Positions 46,498 through 55,480 of a stretch of DNA of 64,000 bases are shown here, piece by piece. Source of the stretch: an uncultured Lachnospiraceae bacterium (GTDB lineage Bacteria; Bacillota; Clostridia; Lachnospirales; Lachnospiraceae). The notes below the pieces were generated by a model, which was not told the DNA's origin, did no database searches, and worked only from the letters and a program-made list of their open reading frames with translations. The stretch covers positions 1 through 64,000 of the forward strand of contig CADAKQ010000010.1 of assembly GCA_902788555.1 (NCBI GenBank), written 5' to 3'. The position numbers and the translations under genes are program-made. How positions within the stretch are numbered: position 1 is the first letter of the stretch; each line of letters begins with the position of its first letter.

Positions 46498-46638
46498 GGT
46501 TTGATATGAGTTTAAAAGTATATAAGCAGGTACTCTGGAGACGTCGGTACTTAACGAGGTTTTTTCGAGTTTAGTACCGTTACGTCGTAGGGTAGCGAAA
46601 GCGTGCCTGCGATATACTTTTTAAACTCATATCAAACC
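46498..46638 (+). repeat. Palindromic element P3, between ribE and ribBA
   Basis: Arms 46498-46523 and 46612-46638 are reverse complements apart from one extra A. The core 46524-46611 is nearly the same as the P2 core in opposite orientation. It contains nested hairpins: GCAGGTAC/GTGCCTGC at the base, CGGTACT/AGTACCG in the middle and GCG-aaa-GCG. No ORF. Together P2 and P3 bracket ribD-ribE as inverted copies. Confidence 0.85.
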
Positions 46639-46661
46639 GTAATAATAATAAGGAGGACAAA

Positions 46662-47858
46662 ATGGAATTTAACACGATTGAGGAAATAGTTGGGGATTTG
46701 CAACAGGGTAAGATTGTTGTGATTCTTGATAATGAGGATAGAGAAAATGAAGGTGATGTAATCTGTGCAGCGGAGTTTGCAACGACAGAAAATGTAAACT
46801 TTATGGCAAAGTATGCAAGAGGTCTTATATGTATGCCAATGTCACCGGAATATACGGATAAGCTTCATCTGCCGCAGATGTGTATAACCAATACGGATAA
46901 TCATTGCACGGCTTTTTCGGTATCTGTTGACCATGTAAGTACGACGACAGGTATTTCGGCGGAGGAAAGAGGAATAACTGCAAGAAAATTTGTGGATGAT
47001 ACTGCAAAGCCGGAGGATTTTAGAAGACCGGGACATATGTTTCCTCTTGAAGCAAGACCAGGAGGTGTTATTGAAAGACAGGGACACACAGAAGCAACGG
47101 TTGACCTTATGAAGATAGCGGGACTTAAGCCTGTCGGACTTTGCTGTGAGATTATGAAGGATGACGGAACCATGGCAAGAAGAGATGACCTTTTTGCATT
47201 TGCTAAGGAACATAATCTTAAGATATGTACGATAGAAAAGCTGATAAAATATCGTAAGGAGCATGAGGTATTTGTCGAGTGTGTTGCAAAGGCAAAGATG
47301 CCTACAAGATATGGAGAATTTACAATCTACGGCTATATAAATAAGCTTAACGGCGAACACCATGTCGCACTTGTCAAAGGCGATATAACTGATGGTGAGC
47401 CTGTGCTTTGCAGAGTACATTCTGAGTGCCTTACAGGAGATGCACTTGGCTCGGCAAGGTGTGACTGCGGACAGCAGTATGATGCAGCTATGAAGGCTAT
47501 AGCAAAGGAAGGACGCGGTGTGCTTCTTTATATGAGACAGGAAGGTCGAGGAATCGGACTTATAAATAAGATAAGAGCTTATGAGCTTCAGGACAAGGGC
47601 CTTGATACAGTTGAAGCAAATCTGAAGCTCGGATTTCCGGAGGATGCAAGAGACTATACTATAGGGACACAAATCCTTGTAGACCTTGGAATCAGAAAAT
47701 TAAGGCTTTTAACAAACAATCCACTTAAGGTCTACGGCCTTTCGGGATACAACCTTGAAATAGTTGAGCGTGTTCCGATACAGATGGAGCCGGGACCATA
47801 CGACTCATTTTATTTAAAAACCAAAAAAGAAAAAATGGGACATATACTCGATATATAA
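46662..47858 (+). CDS. ribBA: Bifunctional DHBP synthase / GTP cyclohydrolase II
   Basis: 398 residues. N-terminal DHBP synthase: [18 protein letters not shown] and the Asp-rich metal loop. C-terminal GTP cyclohydrolase [20 protein letters not shown] (zinc cysteines), RQEGRGIGL, and [10 protein letters not shown]. Both active sites look complete. AAGGAGGAC is before the ATG, giving it a strong independent ribosome site after P3. Confidence 0.95.
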   Translation: MEFNTIEEIVGDLQQGKIVVILDNEDRENEGDVICAAEFATTENVNFMAKYARGLICMPMSPEYTDKLHLPQMCITNTDNHCTAFSVSVDHVSTTTGISAEERGITARKFVDDTAKPEDFRRPGHMFPLEARPGGVIERQGHTEATVDLMKIAGLKPVGLCCEIMKDDGTMARRDDLFAFAKEHNLKICTIEKLIKYRKEHEVFVECVAKAKMPTRYGEFTIYGYINKLNGEHHVALVKGDITDGEPVLCRVHSECLTGDALGSARCDCGQQYDAAMKAIAKEGRGVLLYMRQEGRGIGLINKIRAYELQDKGLDTVEANLKLGFPEDARDYTIGTQILVDLGIRKLRLLTNNPLKVYGLSGYNLEIVERVPIQMEPGPYDSFYLKTKKEKMGHILDI

Positions 47859-47924
47859 ACAGTAATCAAACTTTTTTGGTTACCTATTAAATTGATTAAA
47901 TAAATAAGAAAAGGAGAAAAAAAG

Positions 47925-48386
47925 ATGAATGTTTTAGAAGGAAAAATGGTAGCAGAAGGAATAAAGATTGGTATAGTTGCATCAAGGTTCAATGAGTTTA
48001 TAGTTTCAAAGCTCATAGCCGGTGCAAAGGATGCACTGGTAAGGCATGACGTAAAAGATGACGATATAACTCTTGCCTGGGTACCGGGAGCATTTGAGAT
48101 ACCTGTAGTTGCAAAGAAGATGGCAAAGTCAGGGAAGTATGATGCTGTAATCTGTCTTGGAACTGTCATAAGAGGAGCAACAAGTCATTATGACTATGTA
48201 TGTAATGAGGTATCAAAGGGGATTGCACAAGCTTCTATGGAAACCGAGATACCGGTTATGTTCGGTATTGTCACAACCGAAAATATTGAGCAGGCTATCG
48301 AGCGTGCAGGAACAAAGGCGGGTAATAAAGGCTATGATTGTGCGTTGGGTGCTATAGAGATGATAAATCTTATGAAGCAGATGTAA
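47925..48386 (+). CDS. ribH: 6,7-dimethyl-8-ribityllumazine synthase
   Basis: 153 residues with [31 protein letters not shown] (catalytic His) and FGIVTTEN. Completes the pathway with ribE. AAAGGAG before the ATG. Ends the riboflavin operon; the membrane kinase gene follows 34 bp later. Confidence 0.96.
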   Translation: MNVLEGKMVAEGIKIGIVASRFNEFIVSKLIAGAKDALVRHDVKDDDITLAWVPGAFEIPVVAKKMAKSGKYDAVICLGTVIRGATSHYDYVCNEVSKGIAQASMETEIPVMFGIVTTENIEQAIERAGTKAGNKGYDCALGAIEMINLMKQM

Positions 48387-48420
48387 AAATTCAAGATGTT
48401 TAATTTTGGTGGTAAATAAT

Positions 48421-50214
48421 ATGAATGAACGAAGATTGAAACAATTAAATATCATTATCATAATAACCATTCTTGCAGGGCTGATTTTTATTGGTTTATT
48501 TGTATTTGTATTTGCACCAAAAGGACAGGATAAGCTGGCAGGAAATACAATAACAGATTTTTCCGACGGATGGATACTTAAGGCATTCAATGGTGGTTCC
48601 GACAGGATAGTTACTCTTCCGGATAAGTTGAAAAATGATCCGGAAAATGTTATTGTTCTTATGCATAAGGTACCGGAAAATATAAACGGAAATACCGCCA
48701 TAGCATTTAAAACAGAGTTTCAAAATGTCAGAGTTATGGTCGGAGAAAGGACGATATATACCAATGGAATTTTGAATGAGCAAAAGCTCATGAAAAACGC
48801 AGTTCCATGCTATAATATTGTCGATATAGGCAGCACTGTGCCGGGAGAAATAATTACCATATATTTATCTTCAGGATATAAAAAGTACAGTGGCATTCTG
48901 CCGGAGATATACTATGGTAATAAAAGTGATATAATTTTTGATATTATCAATAATAATGGATTGGGACTTGTCCTTGCGATATCTCTTATAGCAACCTCGA
49001 TTATATTGACTATATGTCTTATGCTTATGAAAAATTCTGAGGTTAATAAGAGAAAGTCGGTATATGCTTTTTCATTTATATTTGCGACGGCACTTTGGAG
49101 TCTTTTATCCAATCCGATAATGCAGATACTTTTCAAAAATACCTTTGGTATTTATATGAGCAGTATGGTTATACTTCTTATAATGCCTGTGCTTTATATT
49201 ATGTACCAAAGATGCTTTGCTTTGAAGAGAAGATATGCCATGATATTTGAAATAGGAATATATACGTATGCAGTTAATTATCTGACAGGTGTTATCTTTC
49301 AGATATGCGGAGTATGTGACTTTGCAACTTATATAGGCTTTACCAAGATACTTATAATAATAGGACTTATTTTTTTATCGGGAATAATGTATCTTGCAGC
49401 AGATGCTTATTCCGATAAGAGCATATACAGTAACTTTCTGACAAATATTCTTTTGCTTGTTGCATGTATAGCAGAAGGTGTGTTATCATTTTTTGGCTTT
49501 TATAAAAGATATGACGGAACTGTGCTGCAGATAGGAATTTATATATTCCTGATTCTTCTTGTAGTGACTGTTCAAAAGGAGATAGTAAAGGAAGTAAATT
49601 CCCAAAAGGATGAGGCGCTTAACAGCCTTGAAGAAAAGAAAGAAAAACTGATAAAAAACATAAATACCAATCTGGTATTTCATTCCTTAAATGAAGCGAT
49701 AAGCTCTCTTAAGGAGGATAAGGAAAACAGCAGGCTCATCTATAATACTTCGGTCTATCTGAAAAATAATATGAGAGCCACGACCGATAACGGACTCGTT
49801 CCGTTTTCAGAGGAGCTTGATTATATTAAAGCATATCTTGGCATGGAACAAAGAATTAATGAAGGACTTATAATAGAGCTTGAAGACAAGGTGGATAATT
49901 TCAGGATACCATTTGCCACGATAGAACCGCTTGTTGAAAATGCGGTAAGAAACGGAGCCTTAAGGTCAACGGGAACGCCGAGAATTGTACTTAGAATATA
50001 TGAAAGACTGGATTGCTTTGCAATTCAGATAGTTGATAATGGTAAGGGGATAGGACCAGATAAAAAGTTTACGGGTTCACTATCTTTTAAAGAGATAAAA
50101 AAGAAACTTAAGAATATGTGTCGTGCAGGTGTTGAGGTTAGAAATAAGGTTGATAAGGGAACAGTCGTAACGGTAAAAATCCCTAAGGAAGGTTTTATTA
50201 TTAAGGAGGATTAG
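48421..50214 (+). CDS. LytS-like histidine kinase homologue with degenerate H-box
   Basis: 597 residues. One N-terminal helix (10-32), an extracytoplasmic domain (about 40-175), seven helices (about 180-390), then a coiled coil and a kinase module. The H-box of this group reads QxNPHFLFNxLN; here the aligned stretch is NINTNLVFHSLN (413-424), so the phospho-accepting His is Asn417 and the later Asn is His421. The ATP-binding motifs remain: IEPLVENAVRNG (N-box) and VDNGKGIG (G-box). ATG 48421 has GGTGG upstream. No response regulator is adjacent. It may be a pseudokinase or may phosphorylate on His421. The next gene starts 1 bp later. Confidence 0.75.
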   Translation: MNERRLKQLNIIIIITILAGLIFIGLFVFVFAPKGQDKLAGNTITDFSDGWILKAFNGGSDRIVTLPDKLKNDPENVIVLMHKVPENINGNTAIAFKTEFQNVRVMVGERTIYTNGILNEQKLMKNAVPCYNIVDIGSTVPGEIITIYLSSGYKKYSGILPEIYYGNKSDIIFDIINNNGLGLVLAISLIATSIILTICLMLMKNSEVNKRKSVYAFSFIFATALWSLLSNPIMQILFKNTFGIYMSSMVILLIMPVLYIMYQRCFALKRRYAMIFEIGIYTYAVNYLTGVIFQICGVCDFATYIGFTKILIIIGLIFLSGIMYLAADAYSDKSIYSNFLTNILLLVACIAEGVLSFFGFYKRYDGTVLQIGIYIFLILLVVTVQKEIVKEVNSQKDEALNSLEEKKEKLIKNINTNLVFHSLNEAISSLKEDKENSRLIYNTSVYLKNNMRATTDNGLVPFSEELDYIKAYLGMEQRINEGLIIELEDKVDNFRIPFATIEPLVENAVRNGALRSTGTPRIVLRIYERLDCFAIQIVDNGKGIGPDKKFTGSLSFKEIKKKLKNMCRAGVEVRNKVDKGTVVTVKIPKEGFIIKED

Positions 50215-50215
50215 A

Positions 50216-50989
50216 ATGACATTTTCCGAACAGATAGTTTATGCCATGTTTAAACCATCAAAATATAAAGAAATGCTGGAGCAAAAAAAGGGGAGATTTG
50301 CCCTGTTTGCAGTTGTGCTTATGCTTGCTTTGGGGATTGTAAGAGTTGCAGTTCCGACTGCTGCGCTTATAACCGGCTTTGGCGGCTTTGATAATTTATT
50401 TATGAAAAAGATGGCACCTATGGAATTTAAGGATGGCAGGCTTAGCATTGAGAAAAAATTTGAGATGTCACTTGGAATATATAAGATTGTGATTGATACA
50501 GAAGAAGACAGAGTACCTGATGAGAGGCTAAACAGAACAAGCGGGTATCTTGCATTCGGAGGTGAGTATCTGACAGTTGCGGTAAACAGTGGAAATAAGA
50601 TTACAAGATACCAGGAGATAAAGCTTGATAACCTCTTGACCGAGGGCTTTAATAACGACAGCCTAAGACAGATGATTCCATTTATATATACCTATATAGT
50701 TGTCAGCTTTATTATTTCCTGTATAGGGTATTTCTTAAAGTATGCATTGCTTGCACTTATATTTGGAATATTTGTAAATTCAATAAATAATAATCTTGGA
50801 CTTGGACTATCCAAAAAAGATGTGTTTAAGCTTTGCTTCTATGGACAGACACTTGGAATTATTATTTCCAATTTCAATACCGCAATCGGATTTTTACCAT
50901 CCGGAATAGTAAGCGGTATCTGCTTAGTTATATCTATAAATATGATTTCAGCAGGAGCTTTCGGAATGAACAAAATGAATCAGGTCTGA
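50216..50989 (+). CDS. DUF1189-like membrane protein
   Basis: 257 residues. A hydrophilic start, one helix (about 27-50), a long extracytoplasmic region (about 60-155) and four C-terminal helices, as in the DUF1189 family of Firmicutes, whose role is unclear. It begins 1 bp after the kinase-like gene and has AAGGAGG inside that gene, so the two proteins probably work together. Its last 42 bp overlap, in the opposite sense, the CYTH gene. Confidence 0.7.
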   Translation: MTFSEQIVYAMFKPSKYKEMLEQKKGRFALFAVVLMLALGIVRVAVPTAALITGFGGFDNLFMKKMAPMEFKDGRLSIEKKFEMSLGIYKIVIDTEEDRVPDERLNRTSGYLAFGGEYLTVAVNSGNKITRYQEIKLDNLLTEGFNNDSLRQMIPFIYTYIVVSFIISCIGYFLKYALLALIFGIFVNSINNNLGLGLSKKDVFKLCFYGQTLGIIISNFNTAIGFLPSGIVSGICLVISINMISAGAFGMNKMNQV

Positions 50990-51457
50990 GATTTCTTCTT
51001 CCGACATTTTGCTCATATTACTGTTGTGAAAACGACTATCAAAGGTTACCTCATCGCCAAAAAAATGCGGTGGGGTAAATTTTTTTGCACATTCCTCATT
51101 TGGAAATTCTACCTCTGCCATTATAATACCATCAAATGCTCCGCTGAAGATATCTAATTCGGCTTTTAAGCCATCTGAAAGAGGTATAATATATCTTTGC
51201 TTGATTATGATGTTCCCCTTCGCTTCCTGTAGGAAATTGTTATATGCGGAAATTGTTATAGCTGTCTCAACCTCCTCGCGTGAAAGCATGCCTTTTGACT
51301 TTACCGTAAGAAAGAATTCCTTCGTTTCCCCGGATAGTCTTTTTCTGATTCGCACAACGGGTGAATCGGAAAGATATGCCTGTTCGATAGTATAATTTGT
51401 ATAGTTATTCAAATCCCCGGGTAAATTTTTTAAAAGATATTTTTTCTCTATTTCCAT
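50948..51457 (-). CDS. CYTH-domain protein (triphosphate tunnel metalloenzyme)
   Basis: 169 residues opening with MEIEKKYLL, the ExExK signature of the CYTH family. Further tunnel residues are seen in VRIRKR, FFLTVKSKG and ELDIFSGAFDG, with EVEF near the end. Members hydrolyse inorganic triphosphate or thiamine triphosphate. It converges on the DUF1189-like gene with a 42-bp overlap of both coding ends. GGAGG upstream of the ATG on the minus strand. Confidence 0.88.
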   Translation of the reverse strand: MEIEKKYLLKNLPGDLNNYTNYTIEQAYLSDSPVVRIRKRLSGETKEFFLTVKSKGMLSREEVETAITISAYNNFLQEAKGNIIIKQRYIIPLSDGLKAELDIFSGAFDGIIMAEVEFPNEECAKKFTPPHFFGDEVTFDSRFHNSNMSKMSEEEISDLIHFVHSESSC

Positions 51458-51588
51458 TTCAGACCTCCGGACTTTAATATTTGTTTATCTTGAAGAATTA
51501 ACAGATATATTATATACTAATCTCATGTGATTTTAAATATAAAATGTATTTATAAAAAAACGAATTGATAAATGCGGAGGTTAGTTTT

Positions 51589-52131
51589 ATGAAAAAGGTA
51601 AATATATTTTTTGCAGAGGGCTTTGAAGAGGTTGAGGCATTGACCGTAGTTGATATTTTAAGACGTGCCGGAATTGAGACATATATGGTTTCAATAACAG
51701 GTGAGAAAATGGTTAAGGGCTCTCATGGAATAAAAGTAGAGATGGATAAGACATTTAACGTTATTACGGATGCTGATGCAATTGTTCTTCCGGGAGGTAT
51801 GCCGGGTACGCTCAATCTGAAAGCACATGAGGGATTAAAAAAGCTTATCAATGAGTATAATGCTTCGGGAAAGCTTCTTTGTGCTATATGTGCAGCACCG
51901 ACTGTATATGGGAGTATGGGACTTCTTAAGGAAAGGCATGCTACCTGCTATCCGGGTATGGAAAAAGAGCTTGATGCCATGGAGGCACTTACAGATGCTG
52001 TAGTTATTGATGACAATTTTATAACAAGCAGAGGTGTCGGAACCGCTATAGAGTTTGCACTTGCAATTGTAAGAAATCTTATAGATGATGTAACTGCTGA
52101 CAAATTGGCGAGTAGTATAGTATATGAGTAA
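51589..52131 (+). CDS. DJ-1/PfpI family protein (YajL-like)
   Basis: 180 residues. The nucleophile elbow AICAAPTV carries the conserved Cys, with Glu in AEGFEEVEA forming its partner. Family members act as deglycase/chaperone-like enzymes or thiamine-related proteins. The start is set by GGAGG at 51577-51581; the longer frame has no ribosome site. It precedes murF by 29 bp and may be cotranscribed. Confidence 0.9.
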   Translation: MKKVNIFFAEGFEEVEALTVVDILRRAGIETYMVSITGEKMVKGSHGIKVEMDKTFNVITDADAIVLPGGMPGTLNLKAHEGLKKLINEYNASGKLLCAICAAPTVYGSMGLLKERHATCYPGMEKELDAMEALTDAVVIDDNFITSRGVGTAIEFALAIVRNLIDDVTADKLASSIVYE

Positions 52132-52160
52132 TTATTGCTGTATAACGGGAGAGACATATT

Positions 52161-53525
52161 ATGAACATATCTGTTAAAGAAATAGTAGAAGTTACAAACG
52201 GAACACTTCTTTGTGGAGACGAAAATGTCGTAGCAAAGGATGTATGTATAGATTCAAGAGTTACAAAAGAAGGAGATTTGTATATTCCTATAATTGGTGA
52301 ACGTACAGATGGCCACATCTATATAGAAAGGGCACTTGAAAAATGTGTTGCAACACTTACATCAAGAGATGAGGAAGTAAAATCCGACAAGCCATATATA
52401 AAGGTAGATAATACGGTAAAAGCACTTCAGGATATCGGAGCATATATAAGAGATAAGTATAATATTCCTGTTATAGGTGTTACGGGAAGTGTCGGAAAGA
52501 CAACCACAAGAGAGATGATTGCGGCTGCTCTGTCAGGAGAATTGAATGTATATAAAACCTCCGGTAATCAGAACTCGCAGATAGGAACACCTATAACACT
52601 CACAAGAATAAATGAGGATGCTGAGGTTGCTGTTCTTGAGATGGGTATGAGTGAAGAGGGACAGATGGAAATCTTGTCCGAAATGGTAAAGCCGGATATA
52701 TGCGTTGTTTCAAAAATCGGTGTTGCTCATATAGAGTTTTTGAAGACGAAGGAAAATATAAGAAAGGAAAAGCTTTCCATTACAAGCCATATGAATAAAG
52801 AGGGCGCTCTCTTTTTAAATGGTGATGATCCTATGCTTGAGGAGATAAAAGGAAGTACCGGAGTAAAAACTTTTTGCTATGGTACCAAGGAGTGGTGTGA
52901 TTATCGGGCAGAGAATATTCATATGGAGAATTATCAATATGTATATGATTACGTTCATAAGGATGAGCGTGTAAGAGTTATTCTAAATGCTCTCGGAAAA
53001 CATAATGTCATAGATTCACTTGCCGGTCTTGCAATAGCGGATTATATGAAGCTCGATATAAAAAAGGCGGCAAAGCAGTTTGAAAGCTTTCAGGGACTTC
53101 GACTTAAGCTTCTTCATATACCGGGCAAATATACTATTATAGATGATACTTATAATGCAAGTCCCGATTCTATGAAGGCGAGTATAGATGTTATAGATGA
53201 GATAGAGGTATCAAATGAAGGAAGAAAGCTTGTCGTACTCGGAGATATGTTTGAACTTGGAGAAAATAGTGAAAAATATCATACAGAGGTGGGCGAGTAC
53301 CTGGCAAAAAAGAAGATAGATGATTTGATAGTAGTAGGAGAGCTATCCCAGCATATAGCAGATGCAGTTGAGGCTTCAGGTTCGGATATTAAGTGCTACA
53401 GATTTAAGGACAATGGCGAGGTTGCACTATATCTTCTTTCGGTTATGCAACCGGATGACATAGTTTTGATTAAGGGCTCAAATGGTATGCATCTGGATGA
53501 AATAGTTTCCAATATGCTTGGTTAA
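52161..53525 (+). CDS. murF: UDP-N-acetylmuramoyl-tripeptide-D-alanyl-D-alanine ligase
   Basis: Last cytosolic step of the peptidoglycan precursor. 454 residues: N-terminal substrate domain (DSRVTKEGDLYIPI), ATP loop GSVGKTTT (109-116), GNQNSQIGTP, the Glu-containing VLEMGMSEEGQ and the C-terminal IDDTYNASPDSMKA. AGAGA before the ATG. It lies apart from other mur genes except murB 13 kb away. Confidence 0.95.
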   Translation: MNISVKEIVEVTNGTLLCGDENVVAKDVCIDSRVTKEGDLYIPIIGERTDGHIYIERALEKCVATLTSRDEEVKSDKPYIKVDNTVKALQDIGAYIRDKYNIPVIGVTGSVGKTTTREMIAAALSGELNVYKTSGNQNSQIGTPITLTRINEDAEVAVLEMGMSEEGQMEILSEMVKPDICVVSKIGVAHIEFLKTKENIRKEKLSITSHMNKEGALFLNGDDPMLEEIKGSTGVKTFCYGTKEWCDYRAENIHMENYQYVYDYVHKDERVRVILNALGKHNVIDSLAGLAIADYMKLDIKKAAKQFESFQGLRLKLLHIPGKYTIIDDTYNASPDSMKASIDVIDEIEVSNEGRKLVVLGDMFELGENSEKYHTEVGEYLAKKKIDDLIVVGELSQHIADAVEASGSDIKCYRFKDNGEVALYLLSVMQPDDIVLIKGSNGMHLDEIVSNMLG

Positions 53526-53615
53526 TAAATATGACAGAGTCTTATTTTAGATTCATTATATATGGTTAGGTGCCTCTAACCCTTGTAAATACGTGCTTTT
53601 TCACATTCAAACAGC

Positions 53616-53644
53616 TTGACATAAAAAGGCTCATATGGTAGTAT
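53616..53644 (+). promoter_or_regulatory. Strong promoter upstream of reverse rubrerythrin
   Basis: TTGACA (53616-53621), 17-nt spacer, TAGTAT (53639-53644), about 126 bp before the rubrerythrin ATG, leaving a leader of ~120 nt that contains a terminator-like hairpin. Confidence 0.75.
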
Positions 53645-53685
53645 ATAAAACAGTAATTATTATCGTTTTATATTATTTGATTATT

Positions 53686-53730
53686 AATTGCGAAACTTGA
53701 TACAGCATATACGGTTTCGCAATTTTTATT
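53686..53730 (+). terminator. Leader hairpin with T-run (possible attenuator)
   Basis: AATTGCGAAAC (53686-53696) pairs perfectly with GTTTCGCAATT (53714-53724), then TTTATTCTT. It sits between the promoter at 53616 and the rubrerythrin gene, so it would end transcription ~75 nt from the start unless read through. Confidence 0.6.
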
Positions 53731-53770
53731 CTTAAATATAAGATGAAGGAATTAAAGGAGGAGCTATATT

Positions 53771-54310
53771 ATGAAGTTTGTATGTACTGTATGCGGATAT
53801 GTACATGAGGGAGATGCTGCACCGGATTTTTGTCCTGTATGTAAGGCACCTGCTGAGAAGTTTAAGGCACAGGACGGTGAGATGACCTGGGCGGCTGAGC
53901 ATGTTGTCGGAGTTGCTCAGGGAGTAAGTGAGGATATCATAGCTGATCTTAGATCCAACTTTGAGGGTGAGTGCTCTGAGGTTGGTATGTATCTTGCTAT
54001 GGCAAGAGTAGCAATGAGAGAAGGGTATCCTGAGGTTGGAATGTATTTTGAAAAGGCTGCGTTTGAAGAAGCAGAGCATGCTGCAAAATTTGCAGAGCTT
54101 CTCGGAGAGGTTGTTACCGATTCAACCAAGAAAAATTTAGAGATGAGAGTTGATGCGGAAAACGGAGCAACGGCAGGTAAGACAGATCTTGCAAAGAGAG
54201 CTAAAGCTGCTAACCTTGATGCTATTCATGATACAGTTCATGAGATGGCAAGAGATGAGGCAAGACACGGTAAAGCTTTTGCAGGATTACTTAAGAGATA
54301 TTTTGGTTAA
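53771..54310 (+). CDS. Reverse rubrerythrin
   Basis: Peroxide and oxygen detoxification. 179 residues in reverse order: an N-terminal rubredoxin-like centre (CTVC ... CPVC, residues 5-25) followed by a four-helix diiron domain with E residues in [21 protein letters not shown] and [18 protein letters not shown] precedes the ATG. Rubredoxin follows after 73 bp; the flavodiiron protein at 3177 is a further likely partner. Confidence 0.93.
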   Translation: MKFVCTVCGYVHEGDAAPDFCPVCKAPAEKFKAQDGEMTWAAEHVVGVAQGVSEDIIADLRSNFEGECSEVGMYLAMARVAMREGYPEVGMYFEKAAFEEAEHAAKFAELLGEVVTDSTKKNLEMRVDAENGATAGKTDLAKRAKAANLDAIHDTVHEMARDEARHGKAFAGLLKRYFG

Positions 54311-54383
54311 TAGGTATTTGATTTTTGTATAGAAAAGTTAGGTAACTAAAAAATATAATACATAAGTAAGGAGGACTTTTACT

Positions 54384-54557
54384 ATGGATAAGTATTTTTG
54401 CAACCCATGTGGTTACACCTATGACCCTGAGGTAGGAGATCCTGAGCATGGAATCGCTCCGGGAACTGCATTTGAAGATTTACCTGATGATTGGGTATGT
54501 CCAAATTGTGGAATTGACAAGAGCATGTTCCAAAGATGTATCGAAAATTATAACTAA
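54384..54557 (+). CDS. Rubredoxin
   Basis: 57-residue electron carrier with both iron motifs, CNPCG (residues 6-10) and CPNCG (39-43), the family spacing of ~30, and the usual aromatic residues. The extra C-terminal tail carries one Cys (Arg-Cys-Ile). AGGAGG precedes the ATG. It probably passes electrons from a reductase to the reverse rubrerythrin upstream and to the flavodiiron protein. Confidence 0.95.
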   Translation: MDKYFCNPCGYTYDPEVGDPEHGIAPGTAFEDLPDDWVCPNCGIDKSMFQRCIENYN

Positions 54558-54567
54558 TAATTTCGAT

Positions 54568-54614
54568 GTAAATGAAAATACTGCTGCACTGTGTGCAGCA
54601 GTATTTTCATTTAC
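54568..54614 (+). terminator. Long hairpin after rubredoxin
   Basis: GTAAATGAAAATACTGCTGCAC (54568-54589) pairs perfectly with its reverse complement at 54593-54614 around TGT, 10 bp after the rubredoxin stop. No T-run follows the stem, though the arm itself is T-rich. Probable terminator or 3' stabiliser. Confidence 0.65.
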
Positions 54615-54697
54615 GGAAAAGTTAATCTGTAAAAAAACTTTTTTAAGAAGGAGTGTTTTATAAAAATAATTTTTCACTGTAGTATTTGATTAACAGG

Positions 54698-54764
54698 ATA
54701 ATATTATCTCACTTGTTAGTATTGTTTTGATACTAACAAGTGAGATAATATTATAATTTTTTTT
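54698..54764 (+). terminator. Very strong terminator-like palindrome
   Basis: 25-bp perfect arms 54698-54722 and 54730-54754 around TGTTTTG, then AATTTTTTTTT. It adds to the hairpin at 54568. The rest of the 54558-54952 gap is AT-rich and without an ORF; TATAAT-like -10 sites occur near 54859. Confidence 0.85.
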
Positions 54765-54952
54765 TGCAATTTTACTTGTGCATTTTTTATATTTTTTGGA
54801 AATATTATTTGAATGAATTGGTAAATATATAAGAAAATTTTTTAAACGCTTGCAAAATATAATAAAAAAGCGTAATATCCTATTTGTAGCAGACATAAGA
54901 TAAGACATAAATATTAAAATACAATTTTAAAATTTATACGGAGGAAAACAAA

Positions 54953-55417
54953 ATGGCAGTTAAAAAGGCAACAGTAGATTCAACTATGGCAAAAGTAGAA
55001 GCAGCTAAGGCTGAAGTTAAAAAGGAAGCACCTGCAAAGAAAGAAACAGCAAAGAAAGCAGAACCTGCAAAGAAGGCAGAGCCTGCTAAGAAGGAAGCAC
55101 CTGCAAAGGCAGCGGCACCTGCAAAGAAGGCAGCAGCTCCTAAGAAAGCAGCACCTGCAAAGAAGGCAGCAGCTCCTAAGAAGGCAGCACCTGCTAAGAA
55201 AGCAGCTCCTGCAAAGAAGGCAGCTCCGGCTAAGGCAGCATCTGAGAATGTAGTTATCGAGTTTGCTGGCGGACAGGTAGCAACATCTGATATCGTAGCT
55301 AAGGCAGTTGAAGCATCAGGCAAGAAGTCAATCAAAGTATTAAATGTATACTATCAGCCTGAGACCGGTATGGTTTACTTCACAGCTGATGGCGATGAAG
55401 GATCATTTGCATTATAA
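54953..55417 (+). CDS. Lys/Ala/Pro-rich histone-H1-like protein with DUF6465-type C-terminus
   Basis: 154 residues. Residues 1-95 are almost only Lys, Ala, Pro and Glu, in near-repeats of APAKKAAAPKKA, as in the tails of histone H1 and HU/AlgP-like bacterial proteins that bind DNA or RNA. Residues ~97-154 form a compact domain (VVIEFAGGQVATSDIVAKA, then YYQPETGMVYF) that resembles DUF6465, common in Clostridia. The basic repeat is encoded by near-repeats at DNA level. CGGAGGAAAA is before the ATG, preceded by 190 bp of AT-rich DNA. The function is a guess: nucleoid or RNA binding. Confidence 0.8.
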   Translation: MAVKKATVDSTMAKVEAAKAEVKKEAPAKKETAKKAEPAKKAEPAKKEAPAKAAAPAKKAAAPKKAAPAKKAAAPKKAAPAKKAAPAKKAAPAKAASENVVIEFAGGQVATSDIVAKAVEASGKKSIKVLNVYYQPETGMVYFTADGDEGSFAL

Positions 55418-55443
55418 GATAAATGTTTCTTCTGAGAAAACAA

Positions 55444-55475
55444 AAACATCCCCTGCTTATGCAGAGGATGTTTTT
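55444..55475. terminator. Bidirectional terminator between H1-like gene and proC
   Basis: AAACATCCCCTGC (55444-55456) pairs with GCAGAGGATGTTT (55461-55473) with one mismatch, with T-runs on both sides. Confidence 0.8.
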
Positions 55476-55480
55476 GCTTT

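Noticed and set aside
44525-46638. Composite transposon carrying ribD-ribE
   Set aside because: No transposase or conserved terminal repeats; the arms of P2 and P3 are unrelated, and the rib genes are in the normal order.
54934-55335. 133-codon Ala/Phe-rich ORF on the minus strand
   Set aside because: It is the antisense shadow of the Lys/Ala-rich gene; repeat composition keeps the frame open.
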